From the NCBI GenBank assembly GCA_023014335.1, contig JAECYW010000020.1, forward strand, positions 372,001 through 436,000: a stretch of 64,000 nucleotides of DNA, given 5' to 3'. The notes beneath the pieces were generated by a model. It made no database searches. It had not been told where the DNA came from and saw only the letters and a program-made list of their open reading frames with translations. The translations under genes and the position numbers were made by a program. This document shows, piece by piece, positions 24,711 through 36,779 of this stretch. Origin of the DNA: Galerina marginata. Taxonomy: Eukaryota > Basidiomycota > Agaricomycetes > Agaricales > Galerinaceae. Position 1 is the stretch's first letter; the number at the start of each line of letters is the position of its first letter.

Positions 24711-25452
24711 TCACGAGTCAGACCGGAAAATGTACGTCTTAGGCTTTCGTAGTGCGGCTTCGGACTCATCCATCTCTTGCTTGAGCTTGGACTTTTCAAA
24801 GTTTCTTTCCGCGTTTCTCATCGTCGGGATCACAGGCAAGCACTTGCCGTTTGGTGGTTGCGACATAGTAATCAAGAATACGCAGTCAGGGGAAAAGCAT
24901 ATAACTGGCCTTCTTTGTTTCACCGGCCGATGGCGGTTTCCTGTTGAACTTTGCGATGGCTGGATACGAGCTGGATAACAAGATATCAACTCAAATATCA
25001 CGATCAAAGACTATGACTTACAGGAGGAAAATCGGTGCCATCGGGGGTTTTAGGCCAAGGACCCGATCGTAACGAATTGACCGAGTGCTTCAGAAACCTG
25101 GAAGTTGGGAAGGAGTACAAAACTTTGAGTGGATGCGGAACACTGGGTATGTTAAAGACGGAGAAGCGACAAGGTCCGCCCATCGTCAGTATTGTGTCGA
25201 TATTTTCGTATGATCGGATAAACCCAAATGGCTGGCTGAGCATGCACCTTCCGCCGCGAGAACTTCAGGAACTTCGTAGCCGCTATTGATCTTGTGAAAT
25301 ACGACGGCGGGCGAGTACTGGATATTGTCGGTGAGGCGCTTGAGGCGGTCTCTGCGGGGCATTGCTGTAAACAGGTATGAGGTGAGTAAGGGTGAAGGCT
25401 GGGGAGGGAGGACGAACCGAGCACTATGTGCTGGACAGGAAGACTCCTTCAA
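24711..25452 (-). pseudogene. Broken multi-exon frame inside the transposon
   Basis: Protein-like frames follow one another on the minus strand. One begins MPRRDRLKRLTDNIQYSPAV (from about 25362) and continues VVFHKINSGYEVPEVLAAEG. Another is IRSYENIDTILTMGGPCRFS up to a GTAAGTC donor at about 25020. A third, after an acceptor near 24977, is ARIQPSQSSTGNRHRPV..SDS. The first two are in different frames with no good intron between them (about 25240), so the frame is interrupted. I recognise no family. It could be a degraded transposon gene or a captured host fragment. Confidence 0.3.
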
Positions 25453-25784
25453 AGCAAGATTTTCTCACTAAGGTTAGGTTTGAATCGATATAAACAATAG
25501 TCCATTGGAGATATATCTGCAAATTTAGGTGAATATATGCGCGTTATTAATGCTCTAAGGAGACGTGAACATACCAGTTGGTGCTAGATGGATGAAGGAT
25601 GGATATGTCCGGGATTGACCAGGAATAGAACACATTGGACCTTGACCCGCATCAAGGAAATGGAAGAGACTCACTAAAATCGTAGATTTGTCAAAGTATA
25701 TGGGTCTTTGTAGTAAGAGCGAGCTTACCCGATCTTGATTCCAGCCAATGCGATTGCCATACAAAGATCATAAGTGCTGAATCG

Positions 25785-27320
25785 TTGAGAAATACGGCCG
25801 AAGTCGAGGACTATCCTATTGGCCAAACTAGTCACGCCTGCAACGGCACCAGCCAGCATAGCCTCTTCGTCAACATCCAAAGAGAGTCACACAGGAAGGA
25901 AAAAGCAGTTGTGCGTACGACAGGCGAGGTAGTGACCCGCGAGCAAGGGATATCATGGCGGTGGTGGTGGTTGAAGAGAAAGAGAAGAGACGGCGTTCCG
26001 GCAACGTTCCGGCAACATAATCACAATGATGTCACAGTCGTCACATGACGTCATCTGCCAAAGTTCAACTCTCTAAGTTGAATCGATGGCAGATGGCTTC
26101 CACTTCCACTATCCTAAGTATGTACTGCATCATCCGACTGCTATTGTATTGATCCCCACGCTATAGAAGACCTCTACTCATGCTCACAACTGCACCACTC
26201 GTCTCGACCTACCCGGTCTTCATTGTACAGGATGCTAAAATTTTGCAATATCAGGTTTTCTCCCCAGGGATTGTCTTTTCTTGCGAGTGATCGACACTGG
26301 TATTGAAATTCACACAGGTATTGTCTACGGGTAACGAGCGTACTGGTACGGGTACCAACTCTGTCCAGACCAAACCTGTATCCGTGAGGTGGGGAGGGTA
26401 CCTTCAAGTTCGGCATGCGGCATCGGACGGCTTCCTTTCCTCCCACTACGATTACATCGTCTAACTCAACCTCCGCCCTGGCCATCACCGCCAACAATCA
26501 TGACAATGACGACCTCAAAAGCACGATATGTGGTAATGAGGCACAATATGGTGTAGTAGGGTAGCACGAATAGGCCCGGGCAGAGGTACCATGTACGTTA
26601 CAGCCCACCATTCACAGCTAGAACGTAGCTACTTACTCACCCTTTTGTTTTCCATGCAGGATATTGCTCGTTACACCCCACCCCTTCCTGCATCTCCTGC
26701 AATAATTTGCTAACTGGATCTTGAAGATTCAATTGTGACGATGGCACCTGCTATCGCGTTACTCCCAATTCCCTCTGGCTTTTCGACGATAGACCCTAGA
26801 GCGGCGACATGCGAGAGCAGTGATGGGTTGACATTGTTTTGTTTGCAGCAATCCGCCAACCAACCCTGTCGTCGTATTCAGAACATGCGGCTATGTTACC
26901 CGCGCGTCATGATTAGTTGGCGCAGTGCATAAACCCTCGCAGATAGTCTCCCACACGTCAATCGACGTCTTGGGTGCATCAGCGAGGCCTTATTTGCCAA
27001 CATTTCCTCTGCTTAGCTGCTACCTAACCGCATTTATACCACCACAACCGTGCCACTAATTATGAACGTTCGAGCAAATTTTGCCCATGCTGGACGTGTT
27101 TTCAGGGCCGATGGGGTCTTATTGACCGGTCTGGCACAGAAGTTGGATGAAATTCTCTGTGAACGGCAGTATTTTAGAATCTACAGCAACTAGAATATGT
27201 CACGACCCAAGCAATGTGTGTGGGGTACTTTTGACCCTATAAAGTGCAAACTATGAATCGGGAGGTAGTAAGCGGTCAATGCAACAAACCTTTCGACCGC
27301 AAAACAACTCAGGAAACAAT
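25785..27320. other. Transposon interior without recognisable gene
   Basis: Only short discordant frames are present. The longest, 26497-26174 on the minus strand, reads GRDEWCSCEHE at its end and matches nothing I know. No transposase signature was seen. Confidence 0.4.
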
Positions 27321-27329
27321 GAGTGAATA

Positions 27330-27503
27330 CGGCACTCACTCGTGGCGGGACTAGTGAATTAAACACTCATTTTTTTTTGGATCAGGATTGAGTGTCTCGG
27401 ACACTCATTTTCGAAGGTTTTAGGTGAGTGTCGGTGACACTCATTTTGTTGGCACTCAAGATGAGTGTCGAAACACTACTTTGACATGACATGAGTGTCA
27501 AGT
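27330..27503. repeat. Right subterminal repeat array
   Basis: One exact 15-mer (CACTCAAGATGAGTG at 27453-27467) plus many partial units (GAGTGTC, GACACTCATTTT, ATGAGTGTC) lie just inside the right inverted repeat. The right end is more degenerate than the left. Confidence 0.75.
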
Positions 27504-27537
27504 ACACTGATTATAAGTGCTTTTACTACCCACAGTG
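27504..27537 (-). repeat. Right terminal inverted repeat
   Basis: Reverse complement begins CACTGTGGGTAGTAAAAG. Followed directly by the GACG target duplication. Confidence 0.85.
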
Positions 27538-29260
27538 GACGGATAATGCTGTTGCTCGATGAACTGCGAAAATTTGAAGCTTGCGGCATGAAGAGGGGCA
27601 TGAAGAGTCGCATGGAAAGCTCGAGTGCATACTTCTCCAGCTCGCGTGTCGTGCTCGTGCCTCCTTACTGAAGTTCGAGTACCGAGGCGCCGAGAGCCGA
27701 TTCCCTCGTCCAGCCCACAGGTATGTCCCTCCTCCTTCTCGACCACCCAATGCACGACTTTCGAACCCCTCATCCTCACGCGCCACCCAAAACCAACTTC
27801 CTCCACCCAACACTCCCGCAAAAGCTACCTCCCGAGGGGACGCCAGTCGCCCGAGGCTAAGTATATGCGCTCGAAAAGTCTTCGAGCAAGGCGCACTGCC
27901 GCTCCTAGCCGAAACGCCAGCTCTGTCTGACTAGTTAGGACTCGGAACGCAGGAGGCGAAGGGCTCTGCCAGACGGTCAGAATCAGGCCAGGCAGGAGGC
28001 GATCTCGGTGCGGAAATTGGAGTCAACATGGCGTTTGGATGAGGGTGAAAACATCGATGTTGACAGGCCAAGAAAGCACGACGGCGAGAGTTCGTGTCGG
28101 GTTGGCGACACTATACGTACACGTTGGATCTTGGTGATGCTGCCTGAGGAGCAGGCAAGGCCTGAGCTCGACGCAGCAGCTGGGGCACGATATTGCGAAC
28201 ACGGAGATGTCGATGTCGATAGGCACATTGGTGTGGGCGACGTCGATGATGCAACGTTAATGTATCGTTCCGCGGAGCCTGTGATGAAGCTGCCAGTGTG
28301 GTCGATGATCGATGACGACCCGTGCACTTCTGCCTCTTCTCTTCCTACTGCTGCTCATAGCCATCTTTCCACCCGGCGATACCCCAGACTCCAAGCTTCG
28401 AGCTCAAACAAAGCCCACTCTCCACCCTCCGCACTCCGTGTTCTGCCTTCCTTCCCGGCCGTCCGATGTGTCGTCCCAACCCCGCTCTCTCCAAACCCGC
28501 CACCGTCAAATAGGTACGTGACGCAAGGCCAGCAATGCCGAGTTAAGTGTTTGAGAGGCAGCCCGAGGTAGGACTTCCGCTTGAGGCTGCGGCTGGAGCA
28601 TAACTCGTCGAACATGGATCCGGGGGGACGAGTGGGTGCTGAACGTTAACCACGAACACGCCGGCGCCAGCAAAGGGTCCAACTTGTACAAGCGGTAAAG
28701 CCGCTCCGCTGGCGGTGCAGGCTATATGGCGCGGAAGTAGACCAGGGCATGGCTTGGTCGCGAGGTGCGGTTCCCATCCTTCTTCGTCATTCGCGTCGGC
28801 CCAGGAGGAGGCTGCGGCTGCGGCTGGTAAAGAGGTTACACACTGTGAATGTAGGTGGGGTAATGTTGATTGAAAAAGGCAAAGGAAGGGTGGTCTGGTA
28901 GAAGGGAGATCTGAATGATTTGAGCGTGGATGTGTCCGAGTCCGAAAGCTTGAAATGCCGCTGATGTGCTGGATGAGGGGATTGTGGCGGCTGTAATCGA
29001 TATGGGAAATGATAAGATTGTGGACGAGATTGAACGTCGAGTGTTGACCGTTGAGGGCGAAGTTGTCACGAAATCCTGCCAAAAAGGTAGAGAAATACTT
29101 CGTTGATGGGGCGGGCAACGGCTAGTGGCCATCATTGGGGTAATTTCCAGAGCGGGTCAGATAGACAGGGTTGGTTAGGACATCGAAGGGTAGATCATGA
29201 CTGGAAATTGAAAACATCGTCAAAGTGAGGCCAAGTGGAGGCGTCTTGTTTATGTAGGCC
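27538..29260. repeat. Segment X, second copy (right part)
   Basis: Continues the match to 7632-10150 on the far side of the transposon. The left part is only 24001-24070. Unlike the first copy, it runs straight into block R (head at about 29345) with no HNH gene between. No conserved reading frame. Confidence 0.6.
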
Positions 29261-29299
29261 TCCAATTCGCCGACCGAACAGGATTGTGCGTTGAGGATT

Positions 29300-32200
29300 G
29301 CCATGAATTCAAAATGTCATGTCGTGGTGAATAAAAGACGGAGAGTGAGTGCATTTTAAGAACCAACATTTCTGTGGCTGTGCACAGGCTCTACTTGCCA
29401 TCAACCACGACGCGCTCATCTAGCTCAATCGTTATACGAGGTAATTTTTCTTCGTACATCTTATAATTCACTTCTAATGCCTTTCCCAATAGTTCTGCCG
29501 CCTCCTCACGCGCGATGCTCGCGCTTTTCCAGATGCTCGTCGTTCAGACTATTGTAGTTTATAGGTCAGTGCTGGACAAAAATCTCCAGGCCTCCTATCT
29601 AATTCATCCTTATTCTATCAGACGAAACCTCATACCCTCGTTGGTGATCGGACGCTTACAGAGAAACTTCATTTGTCGTCGCGATGTTCTTGCCCTACAA
29701 ACATCTTAGGAGAAGATTGTCGATCCAGGTGGACGTTCACGTTCACTGTTTAACGTTCGAGGCTCTAAACTCCCCACCCTACCTGCCGTCCTCAAATTCT
29801 TTCATTCTATCGAATTTCGTCCTCCTATGACCATGTCCAATCCCACCTCTCCATACAACTATCAGAACTCGGAAATTTCTGCTCGGATGTACATCCAAGA
29901 ACGAACATTTCGTAGCGGAAGCTCCAAGATTATCCAGCTTGAGCCGCCTCGTCCGTCTATTCACGGTGTTCACAGCACGCCTGGTGGAGTACGAGGACAA
30001 GGCTGTCGGTGTAGTCCGAAACGAAGGGAAGACGGCTACTAAAAACCAGTAACTACCGCCGAGAGCACCGTTGACATCCTCTTCCTTCCTTCGAGTCGCC
30101 CGTGCCCGTTTCCTGGGTCTTTTTATCGTTATCGTTTGTCGTCAGGGTTTAGCAGATGGAATATCCTGAAGTTGAGGGAAACCTGGCCAATACACGATTG
30201 TTCGATGCCATTTATTTTCCTTCCCAACACACCGGACAGGAAAAACATAGCCAACCACAACCCCAATATCGATTCGCGGAAATCAGGGCGTCAACGTACC
30301 AGCCCGCCAAACTCGACCGAACTAAACTCAAAGTCTCAATCCTCTCTTCCTCTTATACCCTCCACTTTCTTCGATACCACGCCCGACGCCCGCACTCAAC
30401 TTCCTAAAGCCCATTCACTTGAATTCCCGCCGCGAATTTATCTCAAGACCCGGTCGCCGGTTCTTGATGCTATTCCGGGGTGTAAGCTCCAATGTCCGCC
30501 CGTGATTTCATGAGCTCGCGTCTGTTCCTGAACGACTACCAACTTGAGGACAACCTCCGAGTTTCGATCATGTACGTGGATTATGGGGATGGAGATCATG
30601 AAAGGAGGGCATGAAGGAAGGAACGATACCTGAGAGCTTGCGGCTAATTCTGCCCCGATCGACTGAAGTTGACCAAGACATGGTTGAACCGAAATTCAAT
30701 AACCCACATACCACCAACCGCTCGTCGACATAACCCTGCTCCTCCGAACGTAACTCTCGCCGTTCGTCTGACACGAGTCCGTTCGAGCTCCACAAGGACG
30801 CCCAACTTCAACGTTCCTAAAGATTGAAACTGCGCGAAGACCTGCGGGTGATAATCCCAGCGTCGAGGAAGGAAGGAGCCGGCGCTTTGCTTTCGAAAGT
30901 CCGCCGTTGTTGCTTGCTTTGAGGGGTCAATATTCAATACCGGTTCGAGGACCCGACTGGCTCATCTTCACCTTCTCATCCCTCTTACCCGCTGGCGCTC
31001 TCAGCTCTCAGCTTGATGTCTACGCCCGTATACGTCGAGCATCTAAGCCTCTTCGACATTCTTTGCCTCCATTGCCCTTGACTTTCTCGATAACCTCGGG
31101 TACAGTCGTCTCCCAATGTGATGTGGCCGCATATCCATGTTCCTGCTGTGGTAAGTCAAGACGCGTCTTTCGTGAGTCTCGCTCACGTTTTTTCTCAGGA
31201 TCTTATGTCCTAATACGAGTCGAATATCGGGAAGAACAACATTAGGCTATGCCAGCTCATGGAAGACGAACTTCGGTTGACGATATTGTTTGTGACTTGA
31301 ATTGTTCTGCGAGGAGAAATACGCGGGAAGGTGCAGGTTGAAGGGTACGTGCGGGCGTGTTGAAGGCTGCAATGTTTTGGCTGAATTTTCTTATTCATAG
31401 AATCGACCAGTCTGTACCGGCAAACAGCACTCGTATAACGAACGACCCATGGAGCTAACGACGACAGAGGATGTGGTTGGATCGAATGATAACTCTGCAA
31501 GACGAACGAATATATGCTTGTGATTCTGATATGCTGGGCGGTGCAGGCTGAAGGTGAGTATGTATGCGGGGCACGGTGATGATTGATCGGCATTGGCTGA
31601 CCATCTTTTCTCAGCGTCGAATTGGAACGAGTCTGGTCAAAATTGGCAAGAACGCGAATCCCGCTCGGGGTCCCACCGAAAATTCTCGTATGTTGGGGGT
31701 TCGTGTTTGTGATGCGCAGGCGACTGCGAGGATTGGCAGGATGAAAGATGTGGCCTGAAGGTACGTGGTGTAAGCCTGGCCGCCAGTCTTACTCACAGAC
31801 GACTCTTGGGATCTTATCTTATCGTTACATTCACGTGACTCGCGATCGGACTCTAGATAGGAAGTTTTCCTTTCTTCTTCTTTATCTCTTACCGTAACGT
31901 TCGTCCTGTATCCGTCTCGCTCTAGACAATACACCGTGGTCCTATCAAGCTTGCGACCGCTCAGTGAGGCTTCTCAGACGGCAGCCTTTCACGTGGCCTT
32001 TTTGAGGACTGGCCGACGTGTTGGCTGAAGGTTCTTCTTCATGGAGTCGGTCAGCGAATGAAGCTCGGATAACGACAACAAGACCGACTCGTGGATATGA
32101 CGATGAGCCAGGATGTGACTCGATGAGCGAAAAAACCAGCGCGAACCTGAATCTGGTTCTAACTTCTGACAACCACGGAGGCTTGCTTGGGAGTTCGCGT

Positions 32201-32900
32201 CTGTACCGTGTTGGCGACTGCAAGGATGAAATCGGACAGACTCGGAGGATGATCGATGCAGGCTGACGGTGTGTAAGGCTTGTTGCGGACCCGTGGAGAT
32301 TTTTGCTTATTCCTGAACATTGTTCTTCGTCATAGAATCATTTTCAGTTTGGGTCAATAAAACAAACTCAATCGACGAGTGAATCGATCCAAGGGCCTAG
32401 CAAAGGAGGATAAAACTACAACGAATGAACGTCAGCATTGACAGGAAGACAAACCCGAATAGAGTCGTAACCAGCCCCACGATGAAGCTTTGCATTCGAC
32501 GATCTTCGGCGTCACCTCTTCGACGACACTGGAGACTACCAATACTTTGGAGTTTGTGGCGCAGCTCATAGATGATGGCAGATGTTAGTGTGGGCTGAAG
32601 GTACATTGTGGCGTGTTGAGGGATCGTTTGGCTGAACGTTCTTTCTACTAGAATCAATCTGTCATTGTTGCAAGGGAGATTTTAATAATGACAAGGAAAC
32701 CAACACATAAAACCGCTTTGGAGCTGAAAAGATTAATACGATCCAAACTGCAGGTAGAAGGTATGTGTGCATTGCAACAGCTGTTGGCATTTTAACTGAG
32801 CGTTCTTCTCGTTAGAACCAATCTAAGAGTCAACAAATGAAATTCAAACGACGACATGAATACAGCCTCAAGATGATAACGAGGAGGACGGAACTGCGAC
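29300..32900 (+). repeat. Block R copy C
   Basis: The head at 29345-29420 matches copies A, B, D and E. The array part, 31150-32900, has intron-like segments at about 31345-31400, 31551-31614, 32270-32336, 32601-32650 and 32760-32815. The exon-like piece 32018-32266 keeps an open frame containing NLNLVLTSDNHGGLLGS and GDCKDE. Its counterpart in copy A (3530-3742) reads NTNPVLTSDGHGRLEGS and GDYEDE, so the pieces descend from coding exons. Bases 32900-33370 are CpG-poor 3' flank of the receptor plus unassigned sequence. Confidence 0.6.
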
Positions 32901-33373
32901 GAATGAAATATCGGCAAGAACATAATTTGACTACGTGGCCGGTGAAAACTTGCTTATGTTTGTAATGTGCTGGCCATTGCTAGGGTCAATGAGATGCATC
33001 ATAAGGCTGACTTACAATTCAATATGCACACAAATCCTTGGGTGTTTATCGTATGTGCTTTGATTTTTGGAATGGGTAGGATTTTTACTCAATCACCAGT
33101 GCAGCTGTTATCAGTCTAAGTCCATGTCGGTAGGCTTCATTTAATGGTGACCTTCTCAGTTATCAAACTAGATACCTGATCTACTCTAAAATCAGTGCAT
33201 ACTCTGTACACAGTACTCAGAGTATTCTGAATCAACGACCATCTATTGTCAAATAGAGTACATCATAGATATGCTAAGATTCTGGTGCCGAAGACAGAAG
33301 ATAAACCTAAGTAACTATGAACTGGAAGTCAACACACTGCTTACAGGGAATTGGCTAAATGGGTAGAAATTTA

Positions 33374-36300
33374 CTAGAAAAGTGACTTGTTATTTTCAGC
33401 AAATGGCCTGTGAAACCCAACAACTGAATTGGGGTCTGCTTGCTTCTGCTTGATTCTTGCCATGTTGTCCTTGCAAATCTGTTCACCCCAGGGGTGACTG
33501 CTACTAAGATATTGTCTTGCAGCAGCCTCATAGGCACTATAGGCATTTTGGTAGGCACCTTGACGGAGATACCCATAGCCCATGTATTCTAATGCATCTG
33601 CAATTCGATTGAGGTTTCCAGTGTGCTGGGCCTTTGTAAGGTGTATTTCAAGGTAGTTCCATGCCTCTGCATCCCTATCAACACTAAAGAGGGTCCGGCA
33701 GAATTGCCCAGCAACAATCCCCTGAAGAGTTGGAGTATCAATCATTTCAGCCAGCTTCCATGCCTCCCCTATGGCATCCAGGGCCTCTGAGAACCTGTGC
33801 TCTTTGTAATGCACCCGGGAAATGACCACACATGCCTCAGCAAGGCTGGGAGCATTCTTCACAGCCCGCAGTAAGGCACTACCCTGATTCAGGTAGGATA
33901 AGGCTTCCTGATATCGAGTAGCTGCATGCAGAGCATACCCAACAGAAACCAGACTCTGGCCATGTATATCATCCAAAAGGTCAGCACACTTTTTTTCAAC
34001 CTCAAGGGCCAAGAAAACAGCCTCCTCCTTATCATCTAGGACTGTAACTGCACTGTATGCAAGATCCACTCCACACAGGCCAGTGAGCTGTTGCAATTTG
34101 GAATCAGCATCAGGAAGGCTGTTGAAAAGCTGGTAGGCTTTCTGCAAGAGATTATAGGAGAGGTCATGTTTGCCAAGGCCTTGATAGGTGCTGCCCAAGC
34201 ACTGTATGGCTGAGGCTATATAACTGTCAACACCATAGGTTTCAGCTGCTGACACTGCATACTGGGCCATTTCAGGATCAGGCTTTGTATCATTACGATA
34301 CCAGCAAAATGCAATGAGAGCTCCAATCGTCTGATCAGATAGAAGCAGATATAGTATTGCAGATGAAACAAAAAGGATGGACTGGATGTTGGTGTCTTCA
34401 GCTGCAAGTACTTTTGAGTTCTGAGAGAATGAAGGTTCATTATAGCGACAGGCATGATCCAGGACAAACTGGCTGCACACCAGATATATCTGGTTCCGGA
34501 CGTCGTCTTCAATTCGGTTATGCTGCATAAACGACTGGACAACAGGGACCACAAACAGAACTGGAGATTTGGTGTCTTTCTGCTTGTTCTCGACTAGTAA
34601 TCCTGCCTTCGATAAAGTGGCAGTGGCGGAAAGAATTGTGGATGCCTTGAGAGCTGGAGCCCACCACCGAAGGTGCTCTTTTGTTGTTCCGGCCGGTAGC
34701 AATGAAAGAACAGCAAGGAGGAGTACAGTGTCAGGGTTCCTCTGTACAAGATCACTGTCAACTGAAAGACTGATGCTCCGATTCATGCTCTGTTCTGGGT
34801 TGTTGGAGAGCAGGTCAGGTCCGGATTCAGACCATGCAGCCAACAAGTCCTTGGCCGTCGAATGTGCATCCTCTGCTAGCCGCGCCATGAGAGTGACAGC
34901 AAAGGGCATGTGCCCTAACACACTTAATAAATGGCCAACATTGGGATCATCCTTTGAACTCGGATTGATGTCGTGGAAAATAGTAAGGCAGGATTCCTCG
35001 TCAGTAGGCTCAATGTTCTTTGATTGCCATTTGATCGCGTTGTAGCAAGGAGGATTATTTCCACGCATTGTGACCAGCATAGCGATGTGGTCCAGCTTCG
35101 CCAGCGTCCGGAGGATATCTTCGACCTGTTTTTGGGATCCACCAGATGCATTCCACGGTGTTTCGAAGTTGTCGAGGATAAGTAAGCGTGGATGCATAGA
35201 GGCGCCCAGTTCGGTGATAATCTTCTCGAGAGTGATCTGTTGGTCTCCCGGAACCTGTAACTGGACGTAGAGTGTTTCGAGGAAGAGAGTTGCCGACGTT
35301 GCTCCAATACACGGTACCCAAACACAATTTCCATGCGGAAACCGGTCCTGAACAAGAGACGATTCGACAACAGCCAAGGACACTGATGTTTTCCCCATCC
35401 CCCCTGGGCCGAGAATGCAGACGCGAGAGGTTTCCTGCTTCATCAGCGATTGCACAATTTCTTCGACGAGAGCATCGCGTCCGTGGAATATCTCCGGCTT
35501 CAGAGGTATATGCTGTCGCCCGACCGTGTCTGGTCTGGGCGCCATAGCGGATCGCTTCAAGAGTTCTTCAAATTCCTCAATTTTGGCGACCGCTTGCTTT
35601 ACGTCTCCCGAAATACCGTCCACTTTGGTGTCCACTTGCTTTAAATCTCTGGAAATGTCATCGACCGTGTTGGCCATCTTCCCGAGCCGGGCGTGGAGTT
35701 CTTTGAGGAGGTCGGAGTCACGGAGATCGTTAGCAAGCTGCACAAGGTGTAGTGTTAGCGGCGCGGGTCATGAACAACATAAAAGGAACCCAAACATACT
35801 TTAAACCTCTCGAGAGCAGTTGAAAGCCGATTCAAACAATCTTCAACCATATTCATATTGAGATCTTTGTAAATCGCTAGCACCCATCCATTCTGCTCGC
35901 TGATTTTCCCCAAATCTCTGTTAATGGTCCCGAGTGTGCTGAGATATCATAAGCAAGCTTCATTGAACAAAACGTGTAGGAGCCATACCTGAGCAGTCCT
36001 TTGATATCCTCTTCAATGCCCTTCGCCGCTTTCACCACCACCTCCTTGCTACCTTCTTCATTCTCGGCTGTTACATGCGCCACGATTACGACCATAAGAT
36101 GGCCAACCCTGTCTTGCAGCTCTTTGACCTTTGATTCAACAGCCGACGCTTCCTAATGGAAACATTTTTTCAGCGGTCTTGCAACATTCAATAGCGGAAA
36201 CGAACGAACCTCGCATACTTCTATAATCTTCAAGGCGACTTCGATTGACTGTTGCAACAATGGAACCGGTATAACCCCAGCAGCCGATTGCAGTAACGAC

Positions 36301-36656
36301 AGCACTTCTTTTGCGCTGGCCGTGACATATTGTGTTCTCGTTGGAACAACTGACGGTGTATTTTCTGCTGGTTTCTGAATCAAAGGGTTGGTCAGAGTTC
36401 GCGAGGTGAATCAAACTTTTCAGTCCTCACCACATCGACATTTCTGTCCGTGGTTTGCCTCCCGACAGCATTATACTCCGTCGTTTTTAGAACCAGTTGA
36501 TCTTCGGGCAGTTCCTGGATGCAGCGATGTGTCACCAGCCAGCAAGTTTTCACAGGACCAATCGGTGCTCACCTCGTCGGATTTCGTTTCCGCAGGGCGT
36601 TTCTTTGAGCCCCGTCGATTTGGCAGAGGAAACCAGGAGAAACATCTGGCAAACAT
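33374..36656 (-). CDS. NLR 3: MLKL/HeLo-like N terminus, NB-ARC, TPR, truncated tail
   Basis: Six exons: 36656-36573, 36514-36431, 36374-36210, 36152-35989, 35938-35800 and 35737-33374, giving 999 residues. Domain order is as in the 15.7 kb copy: a basic N-terminal stub (MFARCFSWFPLPNRRG), an MLKL/HeLo-like helical region, the P-loop GPGGMGKTS, Walker B LLILDNFE, GHMPFAV, PVVQSFM, and TPR-like repeats. The linker DISRDLKQVDTKVDGISGDV matches the 49.7 kb copy, not the 15.7 kb one. Exon 2 is six bases shorter than in its relatives. The conserved C-terminal tail (YPFGQSP..TSSS) is lost: an 11-base insertion near 33367-33378 places a TAG right after NNKSLF. Otherwise intact. Sensor role inferred. 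Confidence 0.92.
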
Positions 36657-36779
36657 GGTCGCAGTTAATGCTAAGAGAGGGAGCCGTTACCCCGCGTCTC
36701 CCTCAACAATTTCGACATGTCATCGAGGCAGTGTCTGTGATGTCGGCACTGAGAATCTGATGTGGCCGTGGTGATAATT

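Larger units (their letters stand above)
24071..27537. mobile_element. TIR DNA transposon (CACTG ends, CMC-like), inserted in segment X
   Basis: The 34-base terminal inverted repeats match at 32 of 34 positions: left CACTGTGGGAAGGAAAAGC.., right reverse complement CACTGTGGGTAGTAAAAGC.., both ending CTTATAATCAGTGT. Flanking GACG (24067-24070 and 27538-27541) is a 4-base target duplication. The paralogous segment near 7632 shows GGACGGATGATG uninterrupted, the empty site. Subterminal repeats crowd both ends. CACTG termini with subterminal repeats resemble the CACTA/Mirage/Chapaev group, and a 4-base duplication fits Chapaev best; this assignment is inference. No transposase domain or DDE/D signature is visible in the interior, which holds only short broken frames, so the copy is probably non-autonomous. 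Confidence 0.85.

Noticed and set aside
30136..30513. 125-residue plus-strand frame in block R copy C
   Set aside because: The homologous stretch in copy B (12949-13326) opens in a different register with unrelated residues; taken as non-coding repeat.
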